Origin: an uncultured Oscillospiraceae bacterium
Lineage (GTDB): Bacteria > Bacillota > Clostridia > Oscillospirales > Oscillospiraceae
Assembly: GCA_934572335.1 (NCBI GenBank)
Contig: CAKTKU010000002.1
Coordinates: forward strand, 124,001 to 188,000
DNA: 64,000 bases
Direction of reading: 5' to 3'
Each line of letters opens with the position of its first letter. Within the stretch, counting starts at the first letter, position 1. Under the pieces are notes generated by a model. That model saw nothing but the letters and a program-made list of their open reading frames with translations. It made no database searches and had not been told where the DNA came from. The translations under genes and the position numbers were made by a program. Below are positions 52,767-60,172 of the stretch, one piece after another.

Positions 52767-52794
52767 TTATATTAGCGAAGTATGGTTTTGTCAA
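52766..52794 (-). promoter_or_regulatory. perfect consensus promoter of the flavodoxin-family gene
   Basis: TTGACA (52789-52794), 17 bases, TATAAT (52766-52771) on the minus strand. Such a strong promoter fits a gene held off by the palindromic operator next to it. Confidence 0.88.
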
Positions 52795-52885
52795 TAGCGG
52801 AGGCCCCGGCGCGCGGCGAACATAATAATAAAGCGCCGTTATTTCTCTAAAGTGAAAAAATAAGGGGAAACTTATTGTTATATCC

Positions 52886-52914
52886 TTGCATTTTGGTAAG
52901 CGCTGTGTTATCCT
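52886..52914 (+). promoter_or_regulatory. promoter for the 27-codon toxin-like ORF
   Basis: TTGCAT (52886-52891), 17 bases, TATCCT (52909-52914) on the plus strand. The leader that follows has a GGTGC-TTCG-GCACC hairpin and then the hairpin over the ribosome site. Confidence 0.5.
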
Positions 52915-52966
52915 GTCGATGGTGCTTCGGCACCGGGAGCGCTGCACAACGGCAGGCGGTTAGCTA

Positions 52967-52985
52967 CACCACCCGAAAGGGGGTG
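52967..52985 (+). promoter_or_regulatory. hairpin that hides the ribosome-binding site
   Basis: CACC-A-CCC pairs with GGGGGTG around a GAAA loop (one bulged A). The GGGGG arm is the Shine-Dalgarno sequence of the 27-codon ORF starting at 52992, so translation from the full-length mRNA should be poor, as for many type I toxins. Confidence 0.6.
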
Positions 52986-52991
52986 ACGCGT

Positions 52992-53075
52992 ATGCCTATT
53001 ACGATTACTTTTCATGTATTTACATACACGATTACGATAACCGTAAAGCAAAACCGCCGACACTCTGCCAAGTGA
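52992..53075 (+). CDS. 27-residue toxin-like peptide (type I TA candidate)
   Basis: The peptide begins MPITITFHVFTYTITITVKQ and ends in a basic NRRHSAK. The first 18 residues alternate beta-branched and aromatic residues, giving a strongly hydrophobic strand, and the tail carries four positive charges. The ribosome site is AGGGGGTG with 8 bases to the ATG. A longer frame from 52875 passes through the leader and is rejected. I believe similar short peptides occur in other Clostridia but cannot name a family. The antisense promoter at 53150-53178 and overlapping hairpin suggest a type I toxin. Confidence 0.55.
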   Translation: MPITITFHVFTYTITITVKQNRRHSAK

Positions 53076-53143
53076 CGACGGTTTGAGCTTATGCAATTAC
53101 CTATCACGATGAAGAATTAACCGCTTGTCGCAGCGCTCTTTCT
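53045..53143 (-). ncRNA. predicted antisense RNA (antitoxin candidate)
   Basis: Transcription from the consensus promoter at 53150-53178 would start near 53143 and run into the 3' end of the 27-codon ORF. A hairpin (about 53050-53082, AAACCG...CGGTTT arms with CACT/AGTG pairing) on this strand is followed by TTTTGCTTT, a plausible terminator. The RNA would be about 100 bases and pair with the end of the ORF mRNA. Confidence 0.55.
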
Positions 53144-53149
53144 ATGTTC

Positions 53150-53178
53150 ATTATAGCGCTGGCCACGCAACATGTCAA
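53150..53178 (-). promoter_or_regulatory. perfect consensus promoter of the antisense RNA
   Basis: TTGACA (53173-53178), 17 bases, TATAAT (53150-53155) on the minus strand. There is no open reading frame of note before it runs into the toxin-like ORF, so its product is most simply an RNA. It is clearly stronger than the opposing promoter at 52886. Confidence 0.8.
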
Positions 53179-53218
53179 GTGCATTTGCATCCCATACAAC
53201 GGGACTTCTGTACTCATC

Positions 53219-53257
53219 CCAACAAAAAGGAGCGTCCATACGGACACTCCTTTTTGT
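53219..53257 (-). terminator. terminator after tRNA-Ser
   Basis: AAAAAGGAG(C/T)GTCC arms face each other (53223-53235 with 53241-53255) around a short loop; both sides end in T-runs, so it may work in both directions. The inverted repeat extends into the CCA end of the tRNA. Confidence 0.8.
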
Positions 53258-53349
53258 TGGCGCAGAAGGAGGGATTTGAACCCTCGCGTGCTTTTTAGAC
53301 ACCTACTCCCTTAGCAGGGGAGCCCCTTCGGCCTCTTGGGTACTTCTGC
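53258..53349 (-). tRNA. tRNA-Ser (anticodon GCU), CCA encoded
   Basis: The acceptor arms GCAGAAG and CTTCTGC pair perfectly, followed by G and an encoded CCA. The anticodon loop is CTGCTAA with anticodon GCT, decoding AGC/AGU. A long variable arm typical of class II tRNAs and the T-loop GGTTCAAATCC complete the 92-base cloverleaf. Confidence 0.95.
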
Positions 53350-53416
53350 ATCAAGCTTAGATATGTTATCATACCTAAAGCCCAATGTCAAGTGTTTTTA
53401 TCGTCTGTTCCGCTCT

Positions 53417-54778
53417 CTACTTTCCGACGCAGAAGCGGCTGAATATCCGATTGGTCACGTCCTCGCGTATGCTGCGCCCCGTGAGCTCGCCGAGCGCCGC
53501 CATCGCGCCCTCCGTCTCCGTGAGCACAATGTCCGGCGTTTCGCCCGCGCGCATCGCGCCAAGCGCCGCGTCGATATACTCCGCCGCGCGCATCACGGCG
53601 TCCGCCTGACGGGCATTGGTGAGTATCTCCCCGGCGGGGACGCACGGCAGCGGGAACATCGCAACGATGGCGGCCTCAAGCGCGTCTATCCCCTCCCCGG
53701 TGACTGCGCTGACCTCGACGCGCGGCAGAGCTGTGTCGAGCGCAATGTCCGCCTGCGCGAGATCCTTCTTCGACACGACGAGCACCGCGTGCGCCGCCCG
53801 CTCCGCCCGGCGGACAATGTCGATATCCTCCGCCGTCACTTCGCCGCTCCCGTCGACCACGGCGATGACGAGCATCGCCTCGTCCATCGCGCGGTGGCTG
53901 CGCTCCACGCCTAGGCGCTCGACCGCGTCGTCGGTCGCGCGTATACCGGCCGTGTCCGTGAGCCGCAGTGTCAGCGAGCCGAGGTGCAGCTTCTCCTCTA
54001 TCGTGTCGCGCGTCGTGCCAGGTATCTCGGTGACGATGGCGCGGTCATAGCCCAAAAGCGCGTTCAGAAGCGAGCTTTTGCCCGCGTTCGGTCTGCCGAC
54101 TATCGCAGCTGGAATGCCGGCGGTCATGAGCCGCCCGCGCTCAAACGTCCCCAGCAGGGCACGCAGATCGCGCGCCGCCGCGTCGAGCCGCTGCTTATAG
54201 TTCTCCATGCGGAAGTCCTCAATGTCCTCATCCGGGTAGTCGAGCACGGCATGAAAGTGCGAGGATATGTCCGTCAGGAGTGAATACACGCCCTCCGTGC
54301 GGCGGCTGACCGCGCCGGAGAGCTGTCCCGCGGCATTGCGCGCGGCCTCAATGCTCTCCGCGTCGATGATGTCCGCCACGGCCTCCGCGCTCGACAGCTC
54401 CATCCGCCCTGACAGGAAAGCGCGCTTTGTGAACTCCCCCGGTCCCGCCTGACGCGCGCCGAGGGCAAATATCTCCTCCAGCGCCGCGCGCAAAACCACG
54501 GGCGAGCCATGGCACTGGAGCTCCGCCGTGTCCTCGCCGGTGTAGCTGTGTCCCGCGCGGCTGACGGTGCACAGACACACGTCCAGCAGTGCCCCATCGA
54601 GCGCGCACAGCCGCCCGTAAATGAGCTTTCTATCCTCATTATCAGACATTTTGGAGCCGTTTGCCGGGAAGAAGAGCCTGTCCACAATGGCAAAGGTCCC
54701 CTCGCCGGATATGCGGATGATGCCTATGGCGGAGACCTGCGCGCCGGTGGCTATCGCGGCAATGGTGTCCCCCATCAC
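53417..54778 (-). CDS. mnmE: tRNA uridine-34 modification GTPase MnmE
   Basis: A 453-residue GTPase that, with MnmG, builds carboxymethylaminomethyl at wobble U34. The N-terminal folate-binding domain, the G domain (GRPNAGKSSLLNAL, TTRDTIEEK, DTAGIR, VSKKD in place of NKxD) and the C-terminal FCVGK with the conserved cysteine are present. The often adjacent mnmG, jag and yidC genes are not here. It overlaps the HAD gene by four bases. Confidence 0.96.
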   Translation of the reverse strand: MMGDTIAAIATGAQVSAIGIIRISGEGTFAIVDRLFFPANGSKMSDNEDRKLIYGRLCALDGALLDVCLCTVSRAGHSYTGEDTAELQCHGSPVVLRAALEEIFALGARQAGPGEFTKRAFLSGRMELSSAEAVADIIDAESIEAARNAAGQLSGAVSRRTEGVYSLLTDISSHFHAVLDYPDEDIEDFRMENYKQRLDAAARDLRALLGTFERGRLMTAGIPAAIVGRPNAGKSSLLNALLGYDRAIVTEIPGTTRDTIEEKLHLGSLTLRLTDTAGIRATDDAVERLGVERSHRAMDEAMLVIAVVDGSGEVTAEDIDIVRRAERAAHAVLVVSKKDLAQADIALDTALPRVEVSAVTGEGIDALEAAIVAMFPLPCVPAGEILTNARQADAVMRAAEYIDAALGAMRAGETPDIVLTETEGAMAALGELTGRSIREDVTNRIFSRFCVGK

Positions 54779-55416
54779 GCTTCCGCCTCCAATGCGTCAA
54801 GCAGTGCGGGCAGCTCCATCGGAGCGCCGATGCGCCCGACAGGGGCTTCCGCCGTGCCGAAGCCGTAGGCAGCGTGGATGAAATCACACCCTGCGGCAAC
54901 AGCGCTGTGCTCGTCAAGCGCGGTGTCGCCGACATATACGCCGCGGTGCAGACCGTTGCGCTGCATGACAAGGCGGATATTGTCCACCTTTTTCAGTCCG
55001 GTGCGCCCCTCGGTCTCATAGTCCGTGAAAAACCGGCCGAAGCCCGTCTGGTCAAAAAACGCCTCGATATACCCCGCCTGGCAGTTGCTCACGGCGAAGA
55101 GCCTGCGCGTCGCGGCGAGCGCCGAGAGCATGTCCCCCACACCGTCGTAAATGACCGCGCCGTGGCGGCGCAGATAGTCGTTCTCCCCGTCGATGCACAC
55201 GCGGCACACGTCGTAGCGTGCGTCGCCGTAGTCCGCGAGGAGCCTGTCGGCAATGTCGTTCACGGTCAGCCCCATGATGCCGGTGATGTCGTCAAACGAC
55301 GGGACCTTGTCCGCGCCGTAGCGCGTGCGCAGGGTCTCGCCCCAGCTGGCGGCAATGCCCTCGCGGCTGTCCCACAGCGTTCCGTCCAAATCAAAAATAA
55401 CAGCGTCGTATTTCAT
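54775..55416 (-). CDS. HAD-family phosphatase (phosphoglycolate phosphatase-like)
   Basis: A 213-residue HAD hydrolase. Motif I is FDLDGTLWDS (Asp9, Asp11), motif II AVSNCQ, motif III a lysine in GLKKVDNI, and motif IV VGDTALDEHSA. The helical cap inserted after motif I is of the Gph/PGMB type. The substrate is unknown. It is separated from rex by a terminator and is translated together with mnmE. Confidence 0.88.
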   Translation of the reverse strand: MKYDAVIFDLDGTLWDSREGIAASWGETLRTRYGADKVPSFDDITGIMGLTVNDIADRLLADYGDARYDVCRVCIDGENDYLRRHGAVIYDGVGDMLSALAATRRLFAVSNCQAGYIEAFFDQTGFGRFFTDYETEGRTGLKKVDNIRLVMQRNGLHRGVYVGDTALDEHSAVAAGCDFIHAAYGFGTAEAPVGRIGAPMELPALLDALEAEA

Positions 55417-55426
55417 ATCCTATACC

Positions 55427-55452
55427 AAAAGAAGCTTCCGGTCGGAAGCTTC
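55427..55452 (-). terminator. terminator after rex
   Basis: GAAGCTTCCG (55431-55440) and CGGAAGCTTC (55443-55452) form a perfect 10-bp stem, followed on the minus strand by TTTTGG. It lies 30 bases after the rex stop and just before the HAD gene start. Confidence 0.8.
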
Positions 55453-55482
55453 TTTATCCTTTTTAATTAGTATGGTCTTCTT

Positions 55483-56163
55483 TCAGGCCTTGTCTGCCTT
55501 CTCCGCACGCGCGGCGCGGGCGGCCTTTTCGTCGTTGCGCTCAGAGACATAATAGCTCAGCGAGAGGAGACTGTCGGAGAAGTGGACGTTCTCGACGATG
55601 ATGCTGCTGTTGGGCGCGGTGAGGTCGACATTGGTGAAGTTCCATATCGCCTCAACGCCGTTGGAGGTGAGCAGATTCGTCACGGGGATGGCCGCTTCCT
55701 GCGGGACGGTCAGCACGACGACGTCGACGCTGTTGTTCTGGAGATACTCCTCCAGCGTGTCCATCGCGTAGATAGGCACATCGTTGAACACCGTGCCGGT
55801 CAGCTCCGGGTCGATATCGAACGCGGCGACGAGCTTGAAGCCCCAAGCGCTGAAGCAGAAATTATCCATCAAAGCATGACCGATGTTGCCCGCACCGATG
55901 AGGATGGCGCGATAGCCGCGGTCCGTGCCGAGTATGCTGGCGATCTGCCCGTGCAGCGCGGAGACATTGTAGCCGTAGCCCTGCTGGCCGAATTCACCGA
56001 AGCAGCTGAAATCCTGCCTGATCTGGGACGGCGTAAGCCCGAGCTGCTGACCGAGCTCAAAGGACGATATACGGCTGACACCGTTGCCCATCAGCTCGTC
56101 CAGCTTGCGCAGGTAGCGCGGCAGACGGCGGATAACATTGTTGGAAACCTTAATATTTTTCAA
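55483..56163 (-). CDS. rex: redox-sensing transcriptional repressor Rex
   Basis: A 226-residue repressor that senses the NADH/NAD+ ratio. The N-terminal winged helix (VSRISSFELGQQLGLTPSQIRQDFSCFG, here cited in parts: SSFELGQQLGL and QIRQDFSCFGEFG) is followed by the NAD-binding fold (ILIGAGNIGHAL) and the VVVLTVPQEAA strand. The start is TTG at 56163 with GGAGAGG upstream. The last 15 residues are an Ala/Lys-rich tail. It is consistent with a fermentative anaerobe. Confidence 0.96.
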   Translation of the reverse strand: MKNIKVSNNVIRRLPRYLRKLDELMGNGVSRISSFELGQQLGLTPSQIRQDFSCFGEFGQQGYGYNVSALHGQIASILGTDRGYRAILIGAGNIGHALMDNFCFSAWGFKLVAAFDIDPELTGTVFNDVPIYAMDTLEEYLQNNSVDVVVLTVPQEAAIPVTNLLTSNGVEAIWNFTNVDLTAPNSSIIVENVHFSDSLLSLSYYVSERNDEKAARAARAEKADKA

Positions 56164-56239
56164 GAAAAACCTCTCCTTACGTGTGTCTGGACTATTTCTA
56201 TACGCAGAAAAAGGCGCATAAAGAATCTATTATAACAAT

Positions 56240-56268
56240 AGTATAGCACAGCAAAGGAGAGGTTTCAA
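56240..56268 (-). promoter_or_regulatory. extended -10 promoter of rex
   Basis: TTGAAA (56263-56268), 17 bases ending in TGC, TATACT (56240-56245) on the minus strand. The region just downstream (TTGTTATAA) only partly resembles a Rex box, so autoregulation is not claimed. Confidence 0.65.
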
Positions 56269-56327
56269 GCAGATTTACAATGAATTGTCAAAACTGCTAT
56301 AAAATTTTTAATTTTTTCACTGTTTTA

Positions 56328-57743
56328 TCAGGAATTTATCAACTGCTCCGCTTCCTTGGCAAGCGTGATGAACGGCTCGATAAGCACAGAGTAATCGTCG
56401 GCGGTCAGCGCGGGGGTGTAGCGGACAAGCTTGCCGTCCTCGCCGCGTGTGAACACGGCAATGTCGCCATCAGTGATGCACACGATGAGCTTGTGCTCCT
56501 TATTCTCCACGGAGTACTCTATGATATCCACGCCGTCGGGATCGACATCCTCCGGCAGCAGTGCGCGCAGGTGCTCATCCATGGGTTCGGGAACGCTCAC
56601 AACAGGCGGCTTTGTCTCATCCTCGGGCTTCTCCTCGGAAGCCTTCTCCACGGCGGGAGGCGCGGACGGCGCGGCGCTCTCCACAGCGGGAGTTTCCGCC
56701 GCGTCCTCGGGCGTATCCTCGCGGTTCGTGAGCAGCTTTTCAACAAACTCCGTCACGTCAACACTGCCCATGTGGATATGACGGACGATATTCTCGCCGT
56801 CGGCATCGGGCGCGTCGGGCTGTGCCGCGGCGGCATCATTGCCGGGTGCGGCGGAGCCAAGCGGCGGCTCCGTGGGCGCTGCGGTCTCCTCCGCCGGGGT
56901 CTGCGTCATGCCGGAGCTTTCGAGTATACCGTTCTCCTGCACAGCGTCCTGCTCCGCGAAGCTCTCAGGCTCGCTCGCGGGAGCCTCGGTCGGCACGGGA
57001 GTGGGCGCGACAGTAGGCACAGGCGTGGGCTCCGCGGTCGGCACGGGTGTCGGTGTCGGAGTGGGTGCTACGGTGGGCACAGGCGTCGGTGCCGGGGTGG
57101 GCGCGACCGTCGGGGCGACCGTCGTGTTCGGGTAGAAGTCCGGGAACTGCGCGGGCGCGGCGGCGGAATTGACCTCCGGGGTCGGTGTCACCTTTGCGGG
57201 GACATAGCCGTAGTTCTCGCTGTCTGGGATTGCGGCGCTGCTTCCTGCGTCGGACTGCACCGAGGGGGCGCTCGCCGTTTCGGGTGCGGGCGTGGGCGAA
57301 GGAGTGGGAGCCGCGACGGAGGCGGTCTCATTCCCGGTGGAATAAATGTCGCCGGAGGTTTTCAGGCTCGTGCGGCTTTCATAGACGGCATTATCCGTCC
57401 TGCGGCTGTTGACGATGGCGACGCCGCCGACCGCCGCGAGCACGAGCGCGGCGCATGCCGCTGCCGCGATGAGGTTCTTCACCTGCCGCGAAAGCCCAGT
57501 CCTGCGGTTGCGGCGGATGATCTCGCTGCGGCGCAGCTCCGCCATGATATTATCACATAACTCTTCCGGCGGCTCTGCCAAGTCGGAAGAAATGGTGTCT
57601 GACAATGCGGAAAACGCTTGATACATCGCCGCGCACTCGCGGCAAGTGCCAAGGTGTTCCGCCAGGGCGGCGCGCTCGTCTCTGGACAAGTCCTCATCCA
57701 GCATACGGCTTATCAGCTCCTGATAGTATTCGCATCCGCTCAT
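56328..57743 (-). CDS. zinc-finger anti-sigma factor with long Pro/Thr-rich outer linker
   Basis: A 471-residue membrane protein. Residues 1-45 form the zinc-binding anti-sigma domain with His30-x3-Cys34-x2-Cys37 (HLGTCREC). One membrane helix lies at about 88-108. Outside, residues roughly 140-280 are low-complexity repeats of PTP(V/A)PT and VAPTP, likely spanning the cell wall, followed by an acidic region and an 80-residue folded C-terminal end (PDGVDIIEYSVENKEHKL). It should hold the adjacent sigma factor at the membrane until proteolysis. It overlaps the sigma gene by four bases. Confidence 0.88.
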   Translation of the reverse strand: MSGCEYYQELISRMLDEDLSRDERAALAEHLGTCRECAAMYQAFSALSDTISSDLAEPPEELCDNIMAELRRSEIIRRNRRTGLSRQVKNLIAAAACAALVLAAVGGVAIVNSRRTDNAVYESRTSLKTSGDIYSTGNETASVAAPTPSPTPAPETASAPSVQSDAGSSAAIPDSENYGYVPAKVTPTPEVNSAAAPAQFPDFYPNTTVAPTVAPTPAPTPVPTVAPTPTPTPVPTAEPTPVPTVAPTPVPTEAPASEPESFAEQDAVQENGILESSGMTQTPAEETAAPTEPPLGSAAPGNDAAAAQPDAPDADGENIVRHIHMGSVDVTEFVEKLLTNREDTPEDAAETPAVESAAPSAPPAVEKASEEKPEDETKPPVVSVPEPMDEHLRALLPEDVDPDGVDIIEYSVENKEHKLIVCITDGDIAVFTRGEDGKLVRYTPALTADDYSVLIEPFITLAKEAEQLINS

Positions 57744-58360
57744 GACAGATCACCTCCTCTCTCTTTGCTTGACGAGACAAACTCCGGAATGTTCCCGTCC
57801 TTGATCAAAAACGAGCATAATTTTTTCCTCGCGCGGAATATGCGCGACTTCACCGTCCCGGCCTCAAGGCCGAGCGCCGCGGCGATCTCCTCATAGCTCA
57901 GTCCCTGGATCTCGCGCAGCAGCAGTATCTCCCGGTGGTCGGGAGGAAGCGCTGCAAGCCCGCGGCGCACCGCGTCGCGCGTGAGACTCCTGTCGAGCAG
58001 AAGCTCCGGCGACTGCGACTCGTCGGCAATGTCAAGCTCTACCTCTTCCCCGTCGTCGTTCTCTGTTGAGAGCGAGACCGTGGGCTTTCGCGTCCTGCTG
58101 CGCAGATAGTCGAGGCAGACGTTCGACACGATCCTGTACAGCCACACGGAGAACTTGCTGTCGCCGCGGAAGGACGAGAGCGAGTTATACGCCTTTATGA
58201 ACGCCTCCTGCGACATGTCCGCCGCGTCCTCGCTGTTGCCGGTCATGCGCAGGGCGAGGTTGTATACGTTTTTCTCATATTCCTTTACAAGGGTCTCGAA
58301 AGCGTTGACGTCGCCGTCAAGGACGGACTGGATAACCGCCGCCTCCTGCTCTCGCGTCAT
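57740..58360 (-). CDS. ECF-type RNA polymerase sigma factor
   Basis: A 206-residue sigma-70 family protein with only regions 2 and 4. Region 2 reads FETLVKEYEKNVYNLALRMT and DMSQEAFIKAYNSLSSFRG, region 4 LPPDHREILLLREIQGLSYEEIA with the helix-turn-helix GLEAGTVKSRIFRARKKL. It resembles the SigW/RpoE group. The downstream zinc-finger gene is its anti-sigma partner. A sigma-A type promoter is seen upstream. Confidence 0.94.
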   Translation of the reverse strand: MTREQEAAVIQSVLDGDVNAFETLVKEYEKNVYNLALRMTGNSEDAADMSQEAFIKAYNSLSSFRGDSKFSVWLYRIVSNVCLDYLRSRTRKPTVSLSTENDDGEEVELDIADESQSPELLLDRSLTRDAVRRGLAALPPDHREILLLREIQGLSYEEIAAALGLEAGTVKSRIFRARKKLCSFLIKDGNIPEFVSSSKERGGDLS

Positions 58361-58407
58361 CTGATAACCCCCTTTGCCGAAGGTATTCTATCTAATAGTA
58401 ATGTATT

Positions 58408-58436
58408 ATTATATCTCTTCTCTTCGCTTTTTTCAA
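58408..58436 (-). promoter_or_regulatory. promoter of the sigma/anti-sigma operon
   Basis: TTGAAA (58431-58436), 17 bases, TATAAT (58408-58413) on the minus strand, 48 bases before the sigma gene ATG at 58360. No ECF-type AAC/CGTA pair is apparent, so basal expression looks sigma-A driven. Confidence 0.65.
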
Positions 58437-58451
58437 ATTAAGCTTTTGTTA

Positions 58452-59423
58452 CTATTTCAAATCGCGCTTTATGTCCGCCGCGATGCGCCGTATATCATCC
58501 AGCGTCTCCACGTGCACAAGCTCGTTGCGGTAATACGCGGCGTATGGCACGCCGTGCAGATACCACGGCAGATGGTGCCGCGCCTCCAAACAGGCGGCGC
58601 GCTCCCCTGCGTGCTCCGCCAGCGTCTCTATCTGCCGCACGCCGGTGTCGATGCGCACATCAAGCGGCGGCAGAGGCGGGATCTCGCGCCCCTCTATCGC
58701 GGCATTGCCCTGCTCAAAGAGCCACGGGCAGCCAAAGCTCCCGCGCCCTATCATCGCAAGGTCGCACCCAGTGTAGCGCAGTATATGCGCCGCGTCCTCG
58801 CCGGAAAAAATGTCGCCGTTGGCGGTGACGGGGATGCTCACGGCTTTTTTTACCTCGCGTATTATGTCCCAATCGGCGCGGCCGGAATACATCTGCACGC
58901 GCGTGCGCCCGTGCACAGCGATCGCCGCCGCGCCGGAGCCCTCGCACATGCGCGCAAATTCCACGGCGTTCACACTGCCGCTGTCCCAGCCCTTGCGGAA
59001 CTTGACCGTCACGGGCTTATCCACTGCGCGGCACACGCGCTCTATTATCTCCGCCGCGAGCGTCGGCGTCTTCATCAGCGCCGAGCCGTCGCCGGACTTG
59101 ACCACCTTGCCAACGGGGCAGCCCATGTTTATGTCCAGTATATCCGCGCCGGACAGCTCCAGCGCCATGGGCGCGGCCTCCGCCATCACATCCGGCTCAT
59201 GCCCGAATATCTGCACGGCGCAGGGGTGCTCGTCCTTTGGGATATAGAGCAGCGTTCTGGTCTTTGCGTCGTTGTATACGAGCGCCTTCGCGCTCACCAT
59301 CTCCGTCGTCGTCAGCGCCGCGCCGTGCTCGCGGCATATACCGCGGAAGGCAAAGTCCGTCACGCCCGCCATGGGCGCGAGCACCAGCCGCCCGTCCAGC
59401 GCGGCGTTTCCTATGTTCACCAT
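58452..59423 (-). CDS. dusB: tRNA-dihydrouridine synthase
   Basis: A 323-residue FMN TIM barrel that reduces uridines in tRNA. LAPMAGVTDFAFRGICREHG opens the barrel, the catalytic cysteine is in INMGCPVGKVV, and VTVKFRKGWD plus VHGRTRVQMYSG and IGRGSFGCPWLF are family blocks. DusB is the usual Firmicutes form; the subgroup is a guess. It overlaps xth by seven bases. Confidence 0.92.
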   Translation of the reverse strand: MVNIGNAALDGRLVLAPMAGVTDFAFRGICREHGAALTTTEMVSAKALVYNDAKTRTLLYIPKDEHPCAVQIFGHEPDVMAEAAPMALELSGADILDINMGCPVGKVVKSGDGSALMKTPTLAAEIIERVCRAVDKPVTVKFRKGWDSGSVNAVEFARMCEGSGAAAIAVHGRTRVQMYSGRADWDIIREVKKAVSIPVTANGDIFSGEDAAHILRYTGCDLAMIGRGSFGCPWLFEQGNAAIEGREIPPLPPLDVRIDTGVRQIETLAEHAGERAACLEARHHLPWYLHGVPYAAYYRNELVHVETLDDIRRIAADIKRDLK

Positions 59424-60172
59424 GTCATGTCAAGCCCGACCGGGCAGTGGTCCGAGCCCATTACCTCCGGGAAAATGTATGCGTCCTTTATGTCGCCGCG
59501 CAGGCGCTCGGACACAACAAAGTAGTCGATACGCCAGCCGACGTTCCGCTCCCGCGCCGCCATGCGGTAGCTCCACCACGAGTAGGCGTCGCGCTTGTCG
59601 GGGTAGAGGGTGCGGAAGGTGTCGATGAACCCGGCATCCAGAAGCTCGGTGAATTTGCCGCGCTCCTCATCGGAAAAGCCGGGCTTGCCGACGTTGGGCT
59701 TGGGGTTCTTCAGGTCGATCTCCTCGTGCGCCACGTTCATGTCGCCGCAGACGATCACGGGCTTTTTCGCGTCGAGCGCGACGAGATGCGCGCGGAAGTC
59801 ATCCTCCCACGTCATGCGGTAGTCGATGCGCTTCAGCTCATCCTGCGCGTTCGGGGTGTAGACGCACACAAGGTAAAAGCTCTCGTATTCCAGCGTAATG
59901 ACGCGCCCCTCCGTGCAGTGCTCGCTCTGTTCAAGATTATAGCCGACGGAGAGCGGGGTATGCCGGGTGAACACCGCGGTGCCGGAGTAGCCCTTTTTGT
60001 CGGCGTAGCACCAGTAGCTTTCGTACCCCGGAAAGTCAAGCTCTATCTGCCCCGCCTGCAGCTTTGTCTCCTGTAGGCAGACAAAATCGGCGTTGAAGCT
60101 CCAGAATATATCCTCGAAGCCTTTTTTCATGACGGCGCGCAGGCCGTTAACGTTCCACGAAATAAACCTCAT
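59417..60172 (-). CDS. xth: exodeoxyribonuclease III
   Basis: A 251-residue AP endonuclease/3' exonuclease of base excision repair. Motifs are ISWNVNGLRA, CLQETKL (metal-binding Glu), GYSGTAVFTR, GDMNVAHEEIDLKNP, YSWWSYR and the C-terminal SDHCPVGLD with catalytic Asp-His. It overlaps trmB by four bases. Confidence 0.96.
   Translation of the reverse strand: MRFISWNVNGLRAVMKKGFEDIFWSFNADFVCLQETKLQAGQIELDFPGYESYWCYADKKGYSGTAVFTRHTPLSVGYNLEQSEHCTEGRVITLEYESFYLVCVYTPNAQDELKRIDYRMTWEDDFRAHLVALDAKKPVIVCGDMNVAHEEIDLKNPKPNVGKPGFSDEERGKFTELLDAGFIDTFRTLYPDKRDAYSWWSYRMAARERNVGWRIDYFVVSERLRGDIKDAYIFPEVMGSDHCPVGLDMTW

Noticed and set aside
52875..52991. longer 66-codon version of the toxin-like ORF
   Set aside because: The extra part overlaps the promoter and structured leader; the ribosome site and the peptide pattern point to the ATG at 52992.
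56212..56240. possible Rex box before rex
   Set aside because: TTGTTATAA matches only half of the TTGTTAANNNNTTAACAA consensus; no symmetric second half is present.
56167..56265. 12-bp inverted repeat (56167-56178 and 56254-56265) around the rex start region
   Set aside because: One arm is the rex ribosome site and the other lies upstream of the transcription start, so they cannot pair in the mRNA; probably chance in a purine-rich motif.
56990..57130. short tandem repeats resembling a repeat array
   Set aside because: They are in frame and encode PTPVPT-like repeats of the anti-sigma factor, not a CRISPR or intergenic repeat. No CRISPR array was seen anywhere in the window.
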